Assembly: GCF_000272005.1 (NCBI RefSeq)
Contig: NZ_AKKU01000025.1
Span: forward strand, 1 to 64,000
Length of the DNA: 64,000 nt
From: Alishewanella agri BL06
Lineage (GTDB): Bacteria; Pseudomonadota; Gammaproteobacteria; Enterobacterales; Alteromonadaceae
Direction of reading: 5' to 3'
The notes beneath the pieces are model-generated. The model did no database searches. It had not been told where the DNA came from and saw nothing but the letters and a program-made list of their open reading frames with translations. Every line of letters starts with the position of its first letter. The stretch's first letter is position 1. Shown one piece after another: positions 20,653-28,726 of the stretch. The position numbers and the translations under genes were made by a program.

Positions 20653-22173
20653 TTAGAAGAAACCTAATGGATCCTCGCTGTAGCTCACTAACAGGTTCTT
20701 GGTTTGCTGATAATGATTCAAGGCCAATTTGTGCGTTTCACGGCCAATACCCGATTTTTTATAGCCACCAAAAGCAGCGTGCGCCGGATACATATGGTAG
20801 CAGTTAGTCCACACCCGACCGGCTTCGATTTTGCGGCCAAAATGATAAGCGCGATTCATATTTCGCGTCCACACACCCGCACCTAAGCCAAATTCCGAAC
20901 TGTTGGCCAGTCGCAATGCTTCAGCTTCATCTTTAAAGGTAGACATGGAAATCACTGGACCAAAAATCTCTTCTTGGAACACCCGCATATCGTTAGTGCC
21001 TTTTAAGATAGTCGGCTGAATATAATAGCCACCGTTTAAGTCGTCGTTTAGTTCTTCAACGTGACCGCCGATCAGCACTTGTGCGCCTTCTTTTTTACCG
21101 ATTTCAATATAACTTAAGATTTTATCAAACTGAGCTTGGGAGGCTTGAGCGCCTACCATGGTTTCGCTGTCTAATGGGTTGCCGCGTTTAATTTGTAGTG
21201 TGCGCTCTAAAATGCGCGCAATAAATTGCTCGTAAATGTCTTCCTGAATAAACAGTCGTGACGGGCAAGTACAGACTTCACCTTGGTTAAAATAGGCGAG
21301 TACAGCGCCTTCAATGGCCTTACTTAAAAACGCATCATCTTTGTCCATAACATCGTTAAAAAAGATATTTGGCGATTTACCGCCAAGCTCGACGGTTGAT
21401 GGAATAATATTTTCTGCGGCACATTTCAAAATGTGCGAGCCAACAGGCGTAGAGCCAGTAAAAGCTATTTTGGCAATGCGCGTGCTGGTGGCCAGGGCTT
21501 CACCGGCTTCTTTACCAAAGCCATTGACTACATTCAGCACACCGGCTGGCAGCAAATCGCCGATTAATTCAAGCAGCACTAAAATAGAAGCGGGCGTTTG
21601 CTCTGCGGGTTTTAAAATGACACAGTTACCGGCAGCTAATGCAGGTGCTAGTTTCCACGCGGCCATTAAAATAGGGAAGTTCCAAGGAATGATTTGGCCA
21701 ACGACACCCAGTGGCTCATGGAAATGGTATGCAACCGTGGTTTCGTCAATCTCACCAATGCTACCCTCTTGAGCGCGAATGCAGCCAGCAAAATAGCGGA
21801 AGTGATCAATAGCTAGCGGAATATCTGCTGCCAAGGTTTCACGAATGGCTTTGCCGTTATCCCAAGACTCAGCAACCGACAACATCTCTAAGTTTTGCTC
21901 CATGCGATCGGCAATTTTTAACAAAATATTACTGCGCGTCGCCACTGAAGTCTTGCCCCAAGCGGCTTTAGCCTGATGTGCTTTGTCGAGCGCTAATTCG
22001 ATATCCTCTTTGCTAGATCGTGGGATCTGACAAAACACCTTGCCGTTAACCGGACTTTTATTTTCAAAATATTGTCCTTTAATGGGAGCGATCCATTCGC
22101 CACCAATATAATTACCATATTGCGCTTTAAAGTTTACTAAGGCACCGGCTGTACCTGGATTTGCATAAATCAT
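20653..22173 (-). CDS. NAD(P)-dependent aldehyde dehydrogenase (AldB/ExaC type)
   Basis: 506-residue aldehyde dehydrogenase closest in pattern to AldB/ExaC acetaldehyde dehydrogenases. The cofactor motif FTGSTPVGS lies near residue 243, the general-base Glu is in VELGGKSPN near residue 266, and the catalytic Cys is in [11 protein letters not shown] near residue 300. It oxidises acetaldehyde or other short aldehydes to the acid. A divergently transcribed AraC-type activator at 22343 is its likely regulator, as in other alcohol/aldehyde utilisation loci. The 220 bp beyond its 3' end, up to the tRNA-Gly-like element, show no gene. Confidence 0.9.
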   Translation of the reverse strand: MIYANPGTAGALVNFKAQYGNYIGGEWIAPIKGQYFENKSPVNGKVFCQIPRSSKEDIELALDKAHQAKAAWGKTSVATRSNILLKIADRMEQNLEMLSVAESWDNGKAIRETLAADIPLAIDHFRYFAGCIRAQEGSIGEIDETTVAYHFHEPLGVVGQIIPWNFPILMAAWKLAPALAAGNCVILKPAEQTPASILVLLELIGDLLPAGVLNVVNGFGKEAGEALATSTRIAKIAFTGSTPVGSHILKCAAENIIPSTVELGGKSPNIFFNDVMDKDDAFLSKAIEGAVLAYFNQGEVCTCPSRLFIQEDIYEQFIARILERTLQIKRGNPLDSETMVGAQASQAQFDKILSYIEIGKKEGAQVLIGGHVEELNDDLNGGYYIQPTILKGTNDMRVFQEEIFGPVISMSTFKDEAEALRLANSSEFGLGAGVWTRNMNRAYHFGRKIEAGRVWTNCYHMYPAHAAFGGYKKSGIGRETHKLALNHYQQTKNLLVSYSEDPLGFF

Positions 22174-22264
22174 AGTCTATCCTTTGTCTAAATAGTGATA
22201 GTGCATTTAGTGATTAATTAACTAAATTTGGCGGAAGGTTATTGTGTTTTAGCCGCCATAAGTT

Positions 22265-22333
22265 CACCTTAACGAAGGTGTGTTAAACACGCTTGCTTTC
22301 TAGTCCAGACTTTTTGTCTATTTGTCCAAATAG
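22265..22333. promoter_or_regulatory. Candidate operators between aldehyde dehydrogenase and AraC regulator
   Basis: Two perfect inverted repeats lie in the 169-bp divergent region: CACCTT-AACG-AAGGTG at 22265-22280 and CTATTTG-TC-CAAATAG at 22318-22333. The second ends 9 bp before the regulator ATG, where bound protein would block translation or transcription start, suggesting autoregulation. AraC proteins usually bind direct repeats, so these may also be sites for something else. Confidence 0.4.
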
Positions 22334-22342
22334 AGGGAGACT

Positions 22343-23242
22343 ATGACAACATCGGTTCTCACCCAAAGACGCCAACGCATTAACGTACTTGTTGAAAACA
22401 AAGTGAGCTTTGCCGGTGAGCATGCCGAATTGAGTATTTATGACACCTATCAAGATGCGCAAAAGGTTTCCTTGCATTCCAGCGAGCTATTGTTTTGCGG
22501 CATGTTAACGGGCAAGAAAGTCATGCATGTGGCCGATTGCCAATATCATAGTGCTTTTTTACCGCATCAATCTTTTGTCCTGGCACCAGGACAAAAAGTG
22601 CTCATCGATTTCCCTGAGGCAACACTGCAACAACCTACTACTTGCTTAGCCATTGAAATTAGTACCGATAAAATTCGTAAAGTGGTAGATGCACTTAATT
22701 TTAAACAAGAAATTAGCAACAACGATTTTTTTCATTATGTGCCGAAGTTAGTGCACGGTCAGCATAATCTGCAAACACAACAGTTACTGGAAAAAATGAT
22801 CACGTTGTTTAGTGAAAACGAGCAACATCGTGAATACTTAATTGAATTGTCATTAAACGAACTGATTACTCGTCTGTTACAGCAGCAAAGCCGCGAGCTG
22901 CTGCTGGCCAGTTGTAAGCAAGCTAATATGTCTACCCCGCTGGGGAATGTGCTGAATTTTATTGAACAACATCTGCATGAAGATATTCAGATTGAAACGT
23001 TATGTAAGATCGCCTGCATGAGCCGCAGTAAATTTTATCAGCAGTTTAAATTAGCTTTTGGGGTAACCCCAGCGCTATGGCAGCAACAATTGCGGTTACA
23101 ACAAGCTTATCGCTTATTGCAAGCAGGCGAGCGAATCAGTCAGGTCTGCTACCAGTTAGGCTTCAATAATCCGAGCCACTTTAGTCGGGTGTTTAAGCAA
23201 ACCTTTGGGGCGTCTCCAAAACACATTACTAAAGCAAATTAG
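22343..23242 (+). CDS. AraC-family transcriptional regulator
   Basis: 299 residues. An N-terminal AraC_N-type ligand domain covers roughly residues 20-170. A C-terminal double helix-turn-helix near residues 200-297 shows the family signature in SQVCYQLGFNNPSHFSRVFKQ. The ATG at 22343 follows AGAGGGAGA. Its divergent position implies control of the aldehyde dehydrogenase gene. Confidence 0.9.
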   Translation: MTTSVLTQRRQRINVLVENKVSFAGEHAELSIYDTYQDAQKVSLHSSELLFCGMLTGKKVMHVADCQYHSAFLPHQSFVLAPGQKVLIDFPEATLQQPTTCLAIEISTDKIRKVVDALNFKQEISNNDFFHYVPKLVHGQHNLQTQQLLEKMITLFSENEQHREYLIELSLNELITRLLQQQSRELLLASCKQANMSTPLGNVLNFIEQHLHEDIQIETLCKIACMSRSKFYQQFKLAFGVTPALWQQQLRLQQAYRLLQAGERISQVCYQLGFNNPSHFSRVFKQTFGASPKHITKAN

Positions 23243-23328
23243 CAGCCGTTTAAAACAGTGTTAACGCATATTACGCTAGTTTAGCTGGTTCAGTGACCTC
23301 ACTACATCTTCATGTGTGCAGCTTGGTA

Positions 23329-23560
23329 TGAATCGCACCGGTAAATTCGGAGGCGGATTTGTTTGAGTCATGCTGCCGTATCTTGTGTTAATTGTCGATA
23401 GTAGTTTTCCTCATATTCAGCTGGCGGGATATCACCAATTGAGCTCAGCAATCGTCTATTGTTAAACCAGTCAACCCAGTCCAGCGTTGCCAACTCAACC
23501 TGCTCCAGCCCTCTCCACGGGCCGTCTTTATAAATCACCTCAGCTTTGTACAAGTGATTC
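23329..23560 (-). mobile_element. IS3-family remnant: 3' end of orfB transposase plus right terminal repeat
   Basis: The last about 62 residues of an IS3 OrfB transposase (LYKAEVIYKDGPWRGLEQVE... NNRRLLSSIGDIPPAE) end at 23368. They are followed by a likely right inverted repeat at 23329-23356, which reads TGAATCGCACCGG inward. Everything upstream of the LYKAEV motif is gone and the sequence runs straight into hipA codons near 23550-23560. The catalytic DDE residues other than the terminal region are missing, so it is immobile. Confidence 0.8.
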
Positions 23561-23884
23561 TGCTCCGCTTGGTAGTAACTGGATGGCGCCAACACAGTCG
23601 CGCCCCACTTGTGACAGAATATCGAATGGCTCTGTGGATTGAGTTTTAAATCTTGCTACCATACGCTCACGAATGTTTCGCGAGTCAGGTAGCAGGTTAT
23701 CAAAAAAATTATAAACCGCAGCACCCGTGATGCGACCAGGGCGCAAGGGAAGGGACAGTGATAAACTACGTCGGCCGGGAGAGTTCAACCAACTGTTATC
23801 ATAAATAAAGCTATTTGACCCAGAGTTGTCGCGTTGGTACTCGCCAACCTTATGACCATTCATATAGACATCTAGTGTACTCAT
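23545..23884 (-). pseudogene. hipA: hipA, truncated toxin kinase N-terminal fragment
   Basis: About 100 residues of the HipA N-terminal domain (LDVYMNGHKVGEYQ, GAAVYNFFDNLLPDSRNIRERM, VGRDCVGAIQLLPSG) survive of a family length near 440. The reading frame then enters the IS3 remnant and stops. The kinase core, P-loop and catalytic Asp are absent, so no toxin activity is expected. It starts 3 bp after the hipB stop, in the usual operon order. Confidence 0.85.
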
Positions 23885-23887
23885 CGG

Positions 23888-24142
23888 TCACCACCCTTCA
23901 TGCCATGTATTATTGTCTGTCGAAGTGGCGTTTGCGCGAGGAGAAAGAGCGAGTTGTAATTGCAGCGCCGCCAGAATTTTGAAAAACGTGGCCAATTTGC
24001 ATGACTCCGGTTTATTTTCAAAGTCTGAAATGGTTGCAACACGCAGCCCTACCTGTTTAGCGATATCCGCTTGTGTTAGGCTATGCCGCTTACGATACTC
24101 TTTAACAAAAGTACTGAGTTGCTCAGGGCGGGTGATATGCAT
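23888..24142 (-). CDS. hipB: HipB-type XRE antitoxin/repressor
   Basis: 84-residue XRE helix-turn-helix protein: LTQADIAKQVGLRVATISDFENKPESCKLATFFKILAALQLQL matches HipB. It normally neutralises HipA and represses the operon. The frame is intact although the adjacent hipA is broken, so it would now act only as a DNA-binding protein. Two matching palindromes lie upstream at 24182-24224. Confidence 0.88.
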   Translation of the reverse strand: MHITRPEQLSTFVKEYRKRHSLTQADIAKQVGLRVATISDFENKPESCKLATFFKILAALQLQLALSPRANATSTDNNTWHEGW

Positions 24143-24181
24143 GGTTCGGTATTCACTTGCTAAGAAAGCCTAATACAACTT

Positions 24182-24224
24182 ATACGCCATGGCGTAACTT
24201 GCGTCAATATACGCTTGGGCGTAT
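24182..24224. promoter_or_regulatory. Two HipB-type operators upstream of hipB
   Basis: ATACGC-N4-GCGTA(A/T) palindromes at 24182-24197 and 24209-24224, centre-to-centre 27 bp, positioned 40-82 bp before hipB. Paired palindromes upstream of hipBA are the known autoregulatory arrangement, though the motif differs from the E. coli TATCC-N8-GGATA. Confidence 0.65.
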
Positions 24225-24870
24225 TTCCGGCGTTGCCTAAATTTTTAAACATCAAACCTACAGGTTTGAACAGTATAAATTGTCTCGCTTCAGGGGGCTC
24301 TGCAACTTTGCCCTAAGACATAGGATAATCAAACGCGGCTAAATGTTTGCTTACTTAAATCAAATGCTGCCTGTAAGAGTAATTCTGGTGTTTACCATAC
24401 TCAAAAATAAGAGTGTGAAGCTGTCCTTGGCACTGTTCTTCGGTTAAAAAACTTGTCCGGATTTATACACTTAACCGTAAATCTACCCTTAATACGCTTA
24501 GGCGTATGCTCATTGCTAAGTTTTCGCTTGAAAAATGCATGACTTTCCGACGATTCCCCACATTTTCCATGTTTTTTGTCGGAAAAGCCTTATTTCCGAC
24601 ATTCCATACAATTTTCGACAGAAAACGTCGGATTTATCCGACAAAACCATTAATATTCCTGCTTTTTTGTCGCAAAAACGCTGTTTTGCTTCGGCGATTT
24701 TACATTCTTCATCACTTCTGTGTTTTCACTTAAATAAAGTGAAAACAGTGGCTTGTCATTGGCTGTTAGGCTGCAACTCTTGTAATAAATGTTGATGATT
24801 AGATTTTTAGACCATCAGGCCTTAAAACGATTTTAAAGCAGATATTAATGTATGGCATGTGATGAATTTG
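24225..24870. other. AT-rich gene-poor stretch with palindromes
   Basis: About 650 bp without a convincing gene. It contains a CAAACCT-AC-AGGTTTG palindrome (24253-24268), a third HipB-like site at 24492-24507, and a cluster of alternating TCCGAC/GTCGGA motifs at 24545-24642. A 75-codon frame starting inside the third operator (24506) is Phe/Arg-rich and looks like chance. Confidence 0.5.
24492..24507. promoter_or_regulatory. Third, orphan HipB-like operator
   Basis: ATACGCTTAGGCGTAT matches the two hipB operators in both arms and spacing but lies about 350 bp upstream of hipB, next to no recognisable gene. Confidence 0.5.
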
Positions 24871-25014
24871 ATGACAGATGAGTAAGATAGAAAAGTCAGA
24901 CTAGCTGCGGTAAAAATCTTCAGCAATTTATGTGCGGAATGGTCAATTTTGCCTGAGCAATCATTTGGGCTTCTAGGTTTGGCTGATGTCGAAGACTTCT
25001 ATGCATGGCAAATG
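24871..25014 (+). pseudogene. Antitoxin-like fragment (MbcA/ParS/Xre-like), nonsense-mutated and truncated
   Basis: From the ATG at 24871 the frame reads four codons, a TAA at 24883, then DRKVRLAAVKIFSNLCAEW and LPEQSFGLLGLADVEDFYAW. This resembles the N-terminal helical domain of MbcA/ParS/Xre-type antitoxins. TAA is one base from CAA, so a Gln-to-stop change is likely. The frame is cut near 25014, where the opposite-strand istA sequence begins. Family assignment is by eye from about 45 residues. Confidence 0.5.
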
Positions 25015-25202
25015 CCTGGATCTTCACGGGTGCGCCAATCTCTATCAGCTTTAGCGCGGGGTAAGGTGTTGGACTGCTCAATACGTCGGGCAGTGCGGGT
25101 GGAAATGGCAGACTTCGCAGCAGCGATTTCTTGAGTCATGCTTTGTTGGCGATGCTGCATATACAGCTCCTCTTGTCGGTGGGTGATATGTTGTCTTGGC
25201 AC
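25015..25202 (-). pseudogene. IS21-family istA, 5' fragment
   Basis: GTG start at 25202 and about 60 residues of an IstA transposase N-terminal helix-turn-helix region (MPRQHITHRQEELYMQ, QEIAAAKSAISTRTARRIE, DRDWRTREDP). It then breaks into the antitoxin-like fragment. The DDE catalytic domain and istB are absent. The IS21 left end lies just upstream at 25235-25295. Confidence 0.75.
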
Positions 25203-25234
25203 CTTGAACTCCGAACTGAAAACAAGGTACCTAT

Positions 25235-25295
25235 TGTGACACCCAACCGGCCAAGATAATTGTCGTCAACCGGTCATCCTAATTGTCGCCGAACA
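25235..25295 (-). repeat. IS21-type terminal end, left copy of a 61-bp inverted pair
   Basis: Read on the minus strand it begins TGTTCGGCGACAATTAGG and contains two 23-bp internal repeats of the form CGACAATTA-N5-(A/G)CCGGTTG, the multiple-terminal-repeat style of IS21 elements. The same 61 bases occur in inverted orientation at 37032-37092 with no mismatch. Its tip faces right, with istA reading away to the left. Confidence 0.85.
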
Positions 25296-25380
25296 TCCCC
25301 CCCGGCAATCGAGGGGGGGGCTGCGTAGGGCCGTGTGACCCCATCCTGCAGCGTGACCTGATTGAGTCAAGGCCGGGTTG
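25296..25380. other. Homopolymer-rich junction
   Basis: Directly inside the IS21 tip lies a C8 run and a G9 run that can pair as a hairpin around CGGCAATCGA, followed by GC-rich sequence unlike the flanking DNA. No gene is visible. Confidence 0.4.
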
Positions 25381-25683
25381 TCATGCAGGCAGTTTGGCTG
25401 CAAGCAGTTCGACCTTCTCGATATTGGGCGGAGAACTGAGCAAGGTCGCGGCGTTGGCCATCAAGGCCGCAGCGATCTGGCCGTTCAGATGTGCCTGACG
25501 ACCTGCCTCATCGGCAAAGGCATCGAACACACCGAACGTCGAAGGGCCAAACTTCAATGCAAACCAGGCAGTGGTGCCGGATTCGGCGTTGGCGAGCGGC
25601 AGTGCGCTGGCCAGGAAGTCGGCAAGCGCAGCCTCCTGGCCGGGTTTGGCTTCGAGGCGAACAAACAGGGCGAGCTTAGTCAT
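25381..25683 (-). CDS. Antibiotic biosynthesis monooxygenase (ABM) domain protein
   Basis: 100-residue dimeric alpha-beta barrel ABM protein (LALFVRLEAKPGQEAALADFL, WFALKFGPSTFGVFDAFADE). Relatives such as YgiN act as quinol monooxygenases or bind small aromatics. AAAGGA precedes the ATG. Its codons are strongly GC-ending, unlike the core genes. It is divergent from a GlxA-type regulator that probably controls it. Confidence 0.82.
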   Translation of the reverse strand: MTKLALFVRLEAKPGQEAALADFLASALPLANAESGTTAWFALKFGPSTFGVFDAFADEAGRQAHLNGQIAAALMANAATLLSSPPNIEKVELLAAKLPA

Positions 25684-25797
25684 ACTGTAATCCTTTGGGT
25701 AAATGGTTTAGGTGAAAGCATCGACGAGCCTGCAGTCTAAGTGTTCATGACAACCATTTATATAGACAACAATGACAACTTTGATATCATTATTGCC

Positions 25798-26760
25798 ATG
25801 AAACTTCATATCCTTGTTTGTGATGGCGTGTTTGATCTGGGGCTTGCGGCGCTCACTGACACAGTGGGCTTGGCCAATGCGATGTCGGGCTCGCTGCCAC
25901 AGGCTCCCGCGCACATAGAGCTCACGCTGGTGGCCGTGCGGCGTCGCATCCGAACTGCGCAAGGCTTGACGGTCCCCGTGGTCACTGCGCGTGGCGTGCC
26001 GGAACCAGACGTCGTGCTCGTGCCCGCGTTTGGTGACAAGATGCCTGACACGCTCTCGGCTCGGCTCACACGCCCCGACGTGCCCGATGCGGTCGCCGCG
26101 CTACAGCTGTGGTCCACCGCTGGCGCGCACCTTGGTGCCGCCTGCTCCGGTAGTTTCTTACTTGCAGAGAGTGGCCTGCTTGATGGGCATCGTGCGACGA
26201 CGTCATGGTGGCTGGGGCCGATGTTTCGGCAGCGCTATCCGAACGTCAAGCTGGACGAGTCACGCATGATCGTGAACTCGACACGCTTCACTACCGCGGG
26301 TGCCGCTTTGGCCCACGTCGACTTGGCCTTGCGCATCATCCGGGAGCGCAGTCCGGCGCTGGCGGCCCTGGTGGCACGCTATCTGCTGGTCGAGGCACGC
26401 AGTTCGCAAGCCGAGTTCGTGATTCCCGACCACCTTGCGCATGCCGACCCGATGGTCGAGCGCTTCGAGAGCTGGGCCAGACGTCGGCTCGCGCAGGGGT
26501 TCTCGCTGGCGGAGGCGGCCAGCGCCGCGGGCACAAGCGAGCGCACCTTGGCGCGGCGGCTGCAAAGCGTTTTGGGCAAGACACCACTGTCGTATTTCCA
26601 GGACCTGCGCGTGGAGCATGCCGTCCATCTCTTGCGTACCGGAAACGCCAGCGTCGACCAGGTCGCCGCACAGGTCGGGTATTCGGATGGGGCGACCCTG
26701 CGAACCCTGTTGCGCCGCAAGCTGGGCCGGGGTGTCAGGGAGTTGCGACGCGGCGGATGA
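25798..26760 (+). CDS. GlxA-type transcriptional regulator (DJ-1/PfpI + AraC)
   Basis: About 320 residues. An N-terminal DJ-1/PfpI-like domain (MKLHILVCDGVFDLGLAALTD, ACSGSFLLAESGLL with the nucleophile-elbow Cys) is followed by an AraC-type C-terminal DNA-binding domain near residues 225-318 (GTSERTLARRLQ, SVDQVAAQVGYSDGATLRTLLRR). I start it at the ATG at 25798 because the preceding 115 bp are the shared AT-rich promoter region with the monooxygenase. An in-frame GTG at 25741 would add 19 unusual residues. The GC content is very high and suggests transfer. Confidence 0.85.
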   Translation: MKLHILVCDGVFDLGLAALTDTVGLANAMSGSLPQAPAHIELTLVAVRRRIRTAQGLTVPVVTARGVPEPDVVLVPAFGDKMPDTLSARLTRPDVPDAVAALQLWSTAGAHLGAACSGSFLLAESGLLDGHRATTSWWLGPMFRQRYPNVKLDESRMIVNSTRFTTAGAALAHVDLALRIIRERSPALAALVARYLLVEARSSQAEFVIPDHLAHADPMVERFESWARRRLAQGFSLAEAASAAGTSERTLARRLQSVLGKTPLSYFQDLRVEHAVHLLRTGNASVDQVAAQVGYSDGATLRTLLRRKLGRGVRELRRGG

Positions 26761-26929
26761 CCAGAGGCGTTTGGTGTATGTACGGCTGGAGACCGCCGCG
26801 CTAGCTGACAGAGCAATTCTGCCAACAGCATGGGAGTAGCTACTTTTTCAACAGAAGCGGGCAATAGCGGTCATCAGGGCTGGCTTGAATCGGGGCCGAA
26901 GGATTACGCTCTCAGCCCATAATTGCTGG
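26761..26929. other. Intergenic, convergent GlxA-type regulator and oxidoreductase
   Basis: 169 bp with no recognisable gene. GC content falls towards the oxidoreductase side. Confidence 0.4.
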
Positions 26930-27919
26930 TCAGACAGTTACCACGATCTTGCCGATCTGCTGATTGGCTTCAAGGAAACGATGGGCATCCTGGATGTCGC
27001 TAAGCGCGAATGTCTTTGCGATGATCGGGCGCAACGCACCGGACTTCAACCCTTGCAGAATAAAAGCCTTCGCTCTCTCCAGGGCTTCAGGGGCGGCCAC
27101 AATCTCTGCGTAGAGATAACCCTTCAAAGTCAGGCTTTTGCCCAGCACAGTAAACAGTGGGAATGGTGTTGGTTCAGAGCTAAGTGCGCCGTACACCAGC
27201 AAAATTCCGCCCCGCGCCATGCTCTGCGTGAGAGGTTCAAAGGACGGCCCGCCTACAGGATCGAATACAACGCGAGCGCCTTGACCGGCAGTTATCGTCA
27301 TAACACGCTCGACGATATCCTCTTCATCGCTGACGATGACATGCGCAGCGCCTGCATCAAGCAGGGCCTGCTTCTTCGCGTGAGTTCGAGTGATCGCAAT
27401 CGATGTGGCGCCGACCATTCGAGCCATTTGGAAGGCGGCCAAGCCAACACTGCTTGACGCGGCGGTAACGATGACAAAATCGCCCTGCCGTAGCTTTGCC
27501 TGTTCAATCAATGCTCCCCAGGCGGTGACGTACTGCATCCAAGACGCCGCAGCCTCTTCAAAGGACAAGTTCTCAGGGCTCTTTACCACCAGGTGGGCCG
27601 GTACATTGGCCAACTCGCCGTAGGTGCCCCAGCGAGCAATATCCAGAGGTGGGATCAGAGCGACCGAGTCACCAATAGTGATCTCGGTTACGTCGTTCCC
27701 AACTGCCGTTACGATGCCTGCGGCCTCGTAGCCTAAGCGGCTGGGGAACTCCGCTTCTTGTAGGTATGCGTGATTGCGGAACATCACTTCGGCTCGGTTC
27801 AGGCCAATGGCTTTAACACTAATCTGCACCTCGTTTGCTGCTGGTGCCGATACTTCCAGATCTTCCAGCTTCAGAACGCTGGCGTCACCGTATTCATGAA
27901 TTCTGACAATGCGTGCCAT
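26930..27919 (-). CDS. NADPH:quinone oxidoreductase-like MDR protein
   Basis: 329-residue medium-chain dehydrogenase/reductase of the zinc-independent quinone oxidoreductase branch. It has an N-terminal GroES-like domain (LGYEAAGIVTAVG near residue 63) and a Rossmann domain (VTAASSSVGLAAFQMARMVGA near residue 150). The zinc-site cysteines of true alcohol dehydrogenases are absent. It probably reduces quinones or alpha,beta-unsaturated carbonyls with NADPH. It belongs to the accessory block and is truncated at neither end; IS66 debris starts about 60 bp upstream of its start. Confidence 0.88.
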   Translation of the reverse strand: MARIVRIHEYGDASVLKLEDLEVSAPAANEVQISVKAIGLNRAEVMFRNHAYLQEAEFPSRLGYEAAGIVTAVGNDVTEITIGDSVALIPPLDIARWGTYGELANVPAHLVVKSPENLSFEEAAASWMQYVTAWGALIEQAKLRQGDFVIVTAASSSVGLAAFQMARMVGATSIAITRTHAKKQALLDAGAAHVIVSDEEDIVERVMTITAGQGARVVFDPVGGPSFEPLTQSMARGGILLVYGALSSEPTPFPLFTVLGKSLTLKGYLYAEIVAAPEALERAKAFILQGLKSGALRPIIAKTFALSDIQDAHRFLEANQQIGKIVVTV

Positions 27920-27979
27920 ATAGATACCTCGTTTATCAATGGGCCTCGACGTACATCCGGAAGGTATCCGGGCACTCGA

Positions 27980-28417
27980 AGGCTGGAGAGTAAATTAAAA
28001 ACTGTGCCGCCCGATAAGAAATATGACGCCAGGCAAACGCTAGCCAAGCCGTTGCTCGCGCAATTCAAAAGCTGGTTGGATAAATCAAGCGAGAGTGTCA
28101 CGAAAGAAAGTTTACTGGGAGCGGCTATTACGTATAGCCTGAATCAGTGGCCCAAGCTTGTCCGCTATCTGGATGATGGCCGATTAAATATCGATAACAA
28201 CCGTGCGGAGCACGCCATCAAACCGTTCGTGATTGGTCGCAAGGCGTGGTTGTTCGCTAATACCAAGACGGGAGCACAAGCCAGTGCGGCACTGTACAGC
28301 CTGGTCGAGACCTCAAAAATCAACGGAGTGGAGCCGTATGATTACCTATGCCGCTTATTAACCGAGCTACCCAAAGCCAACACCCAAGAGAAACTACAGC
28401 AACTCCTGCCTTACTGA
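27980..28417 (+). pseudogene. IS66-family transposase tnpC, 3' fragment
   Basis: About 145 C-terminal residues of an IS66 transposase: LESKLKTVPPDKKYDARQ, NQWPKLVRYLDDGRLNIDNNRAEHAIKPFVIGRK with the last catalytic Glu, and the typical ending LLTELPKANTQEKLQQLLPY. The 5' two-thirds and the accessory genes are missing. The frame joins non-IS sequence near 27950-27980. Confidence 0.88.
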
Positions 28418-28458
28418 TCACCCGCCACACCGCAAGGTGTGGTTGGCGTTACGCTTAC
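28418..28458 (+). repeat. IS66 right end with hairpin
   Basis: A CCACACC-GCAA-GGTGTGG hairpin at 28427-28444 is followed by a terminus ending ACGCTTAC at 28458, which reads GTAAGCGT inward as in IS66 terminal repeats. Confidence 0.65.
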
Positions 28459-28519
28459 ACCTGATCCTAGAACTTCTCTCCCCAGCACGTATTAAACTAC
28501 GAGTAACAAAGCTTCTAAA

Positions 28520-28672
28520 GTGCAGTGGCAGTGTCTTCAGGCAAAAGGTATGACCTCGATGGGAGCCGCCCTAAAGATTGCCAAGGTCGTGACCGAGGAC
28601 ATTGTGACCATTGCGTCACCTGCTTATCGCCCGACAATTGTTCTTGTTTCTAATGGACAGCCCAATGATAGC
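28520..28672 (+). pseudogene. VWA-domain (TerY-like) protein fragment
   Basis: About 50 codons (LQAKGMTSMGAALKIAK, AYRPTIVLVSNGQPND) match the MIDAS-region part of tellurium-resistance-type von Willebrand A proteins. Neither start nor C-terminal half is present, and the frame then runs into unrelated residues. A relic of a lost gene between IS66 and the cyclase operon. Confidence 0.6.
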
Positions 28673-28726
28673 TGCCGTTTCACCATGAAAGCATTGCATT
28701 TCATGATGAAACGGTCGGAACTTAGA

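Noticed and set aside
24506..24733. 75-codon frame rich in Phe and Arg
   Set aside because: It starts inside a HipB-like palindrome, follows AT-rich repeats, and a second overlapping frame is equally open; composition is that of chance.
25300..25322. C8/G9 hairpin as a transposon end or terminator
   Set aside because: No matching copy elsewhere in the window and no T run; more likely slippage-prone junction sequence.
26205..26864. Several long frames on both strands across the GlxA-type regulator
   Set aside because: High GC content removes stop codons by chance. The DJ-1/AraC frame has clear domain motifs and the others have none.
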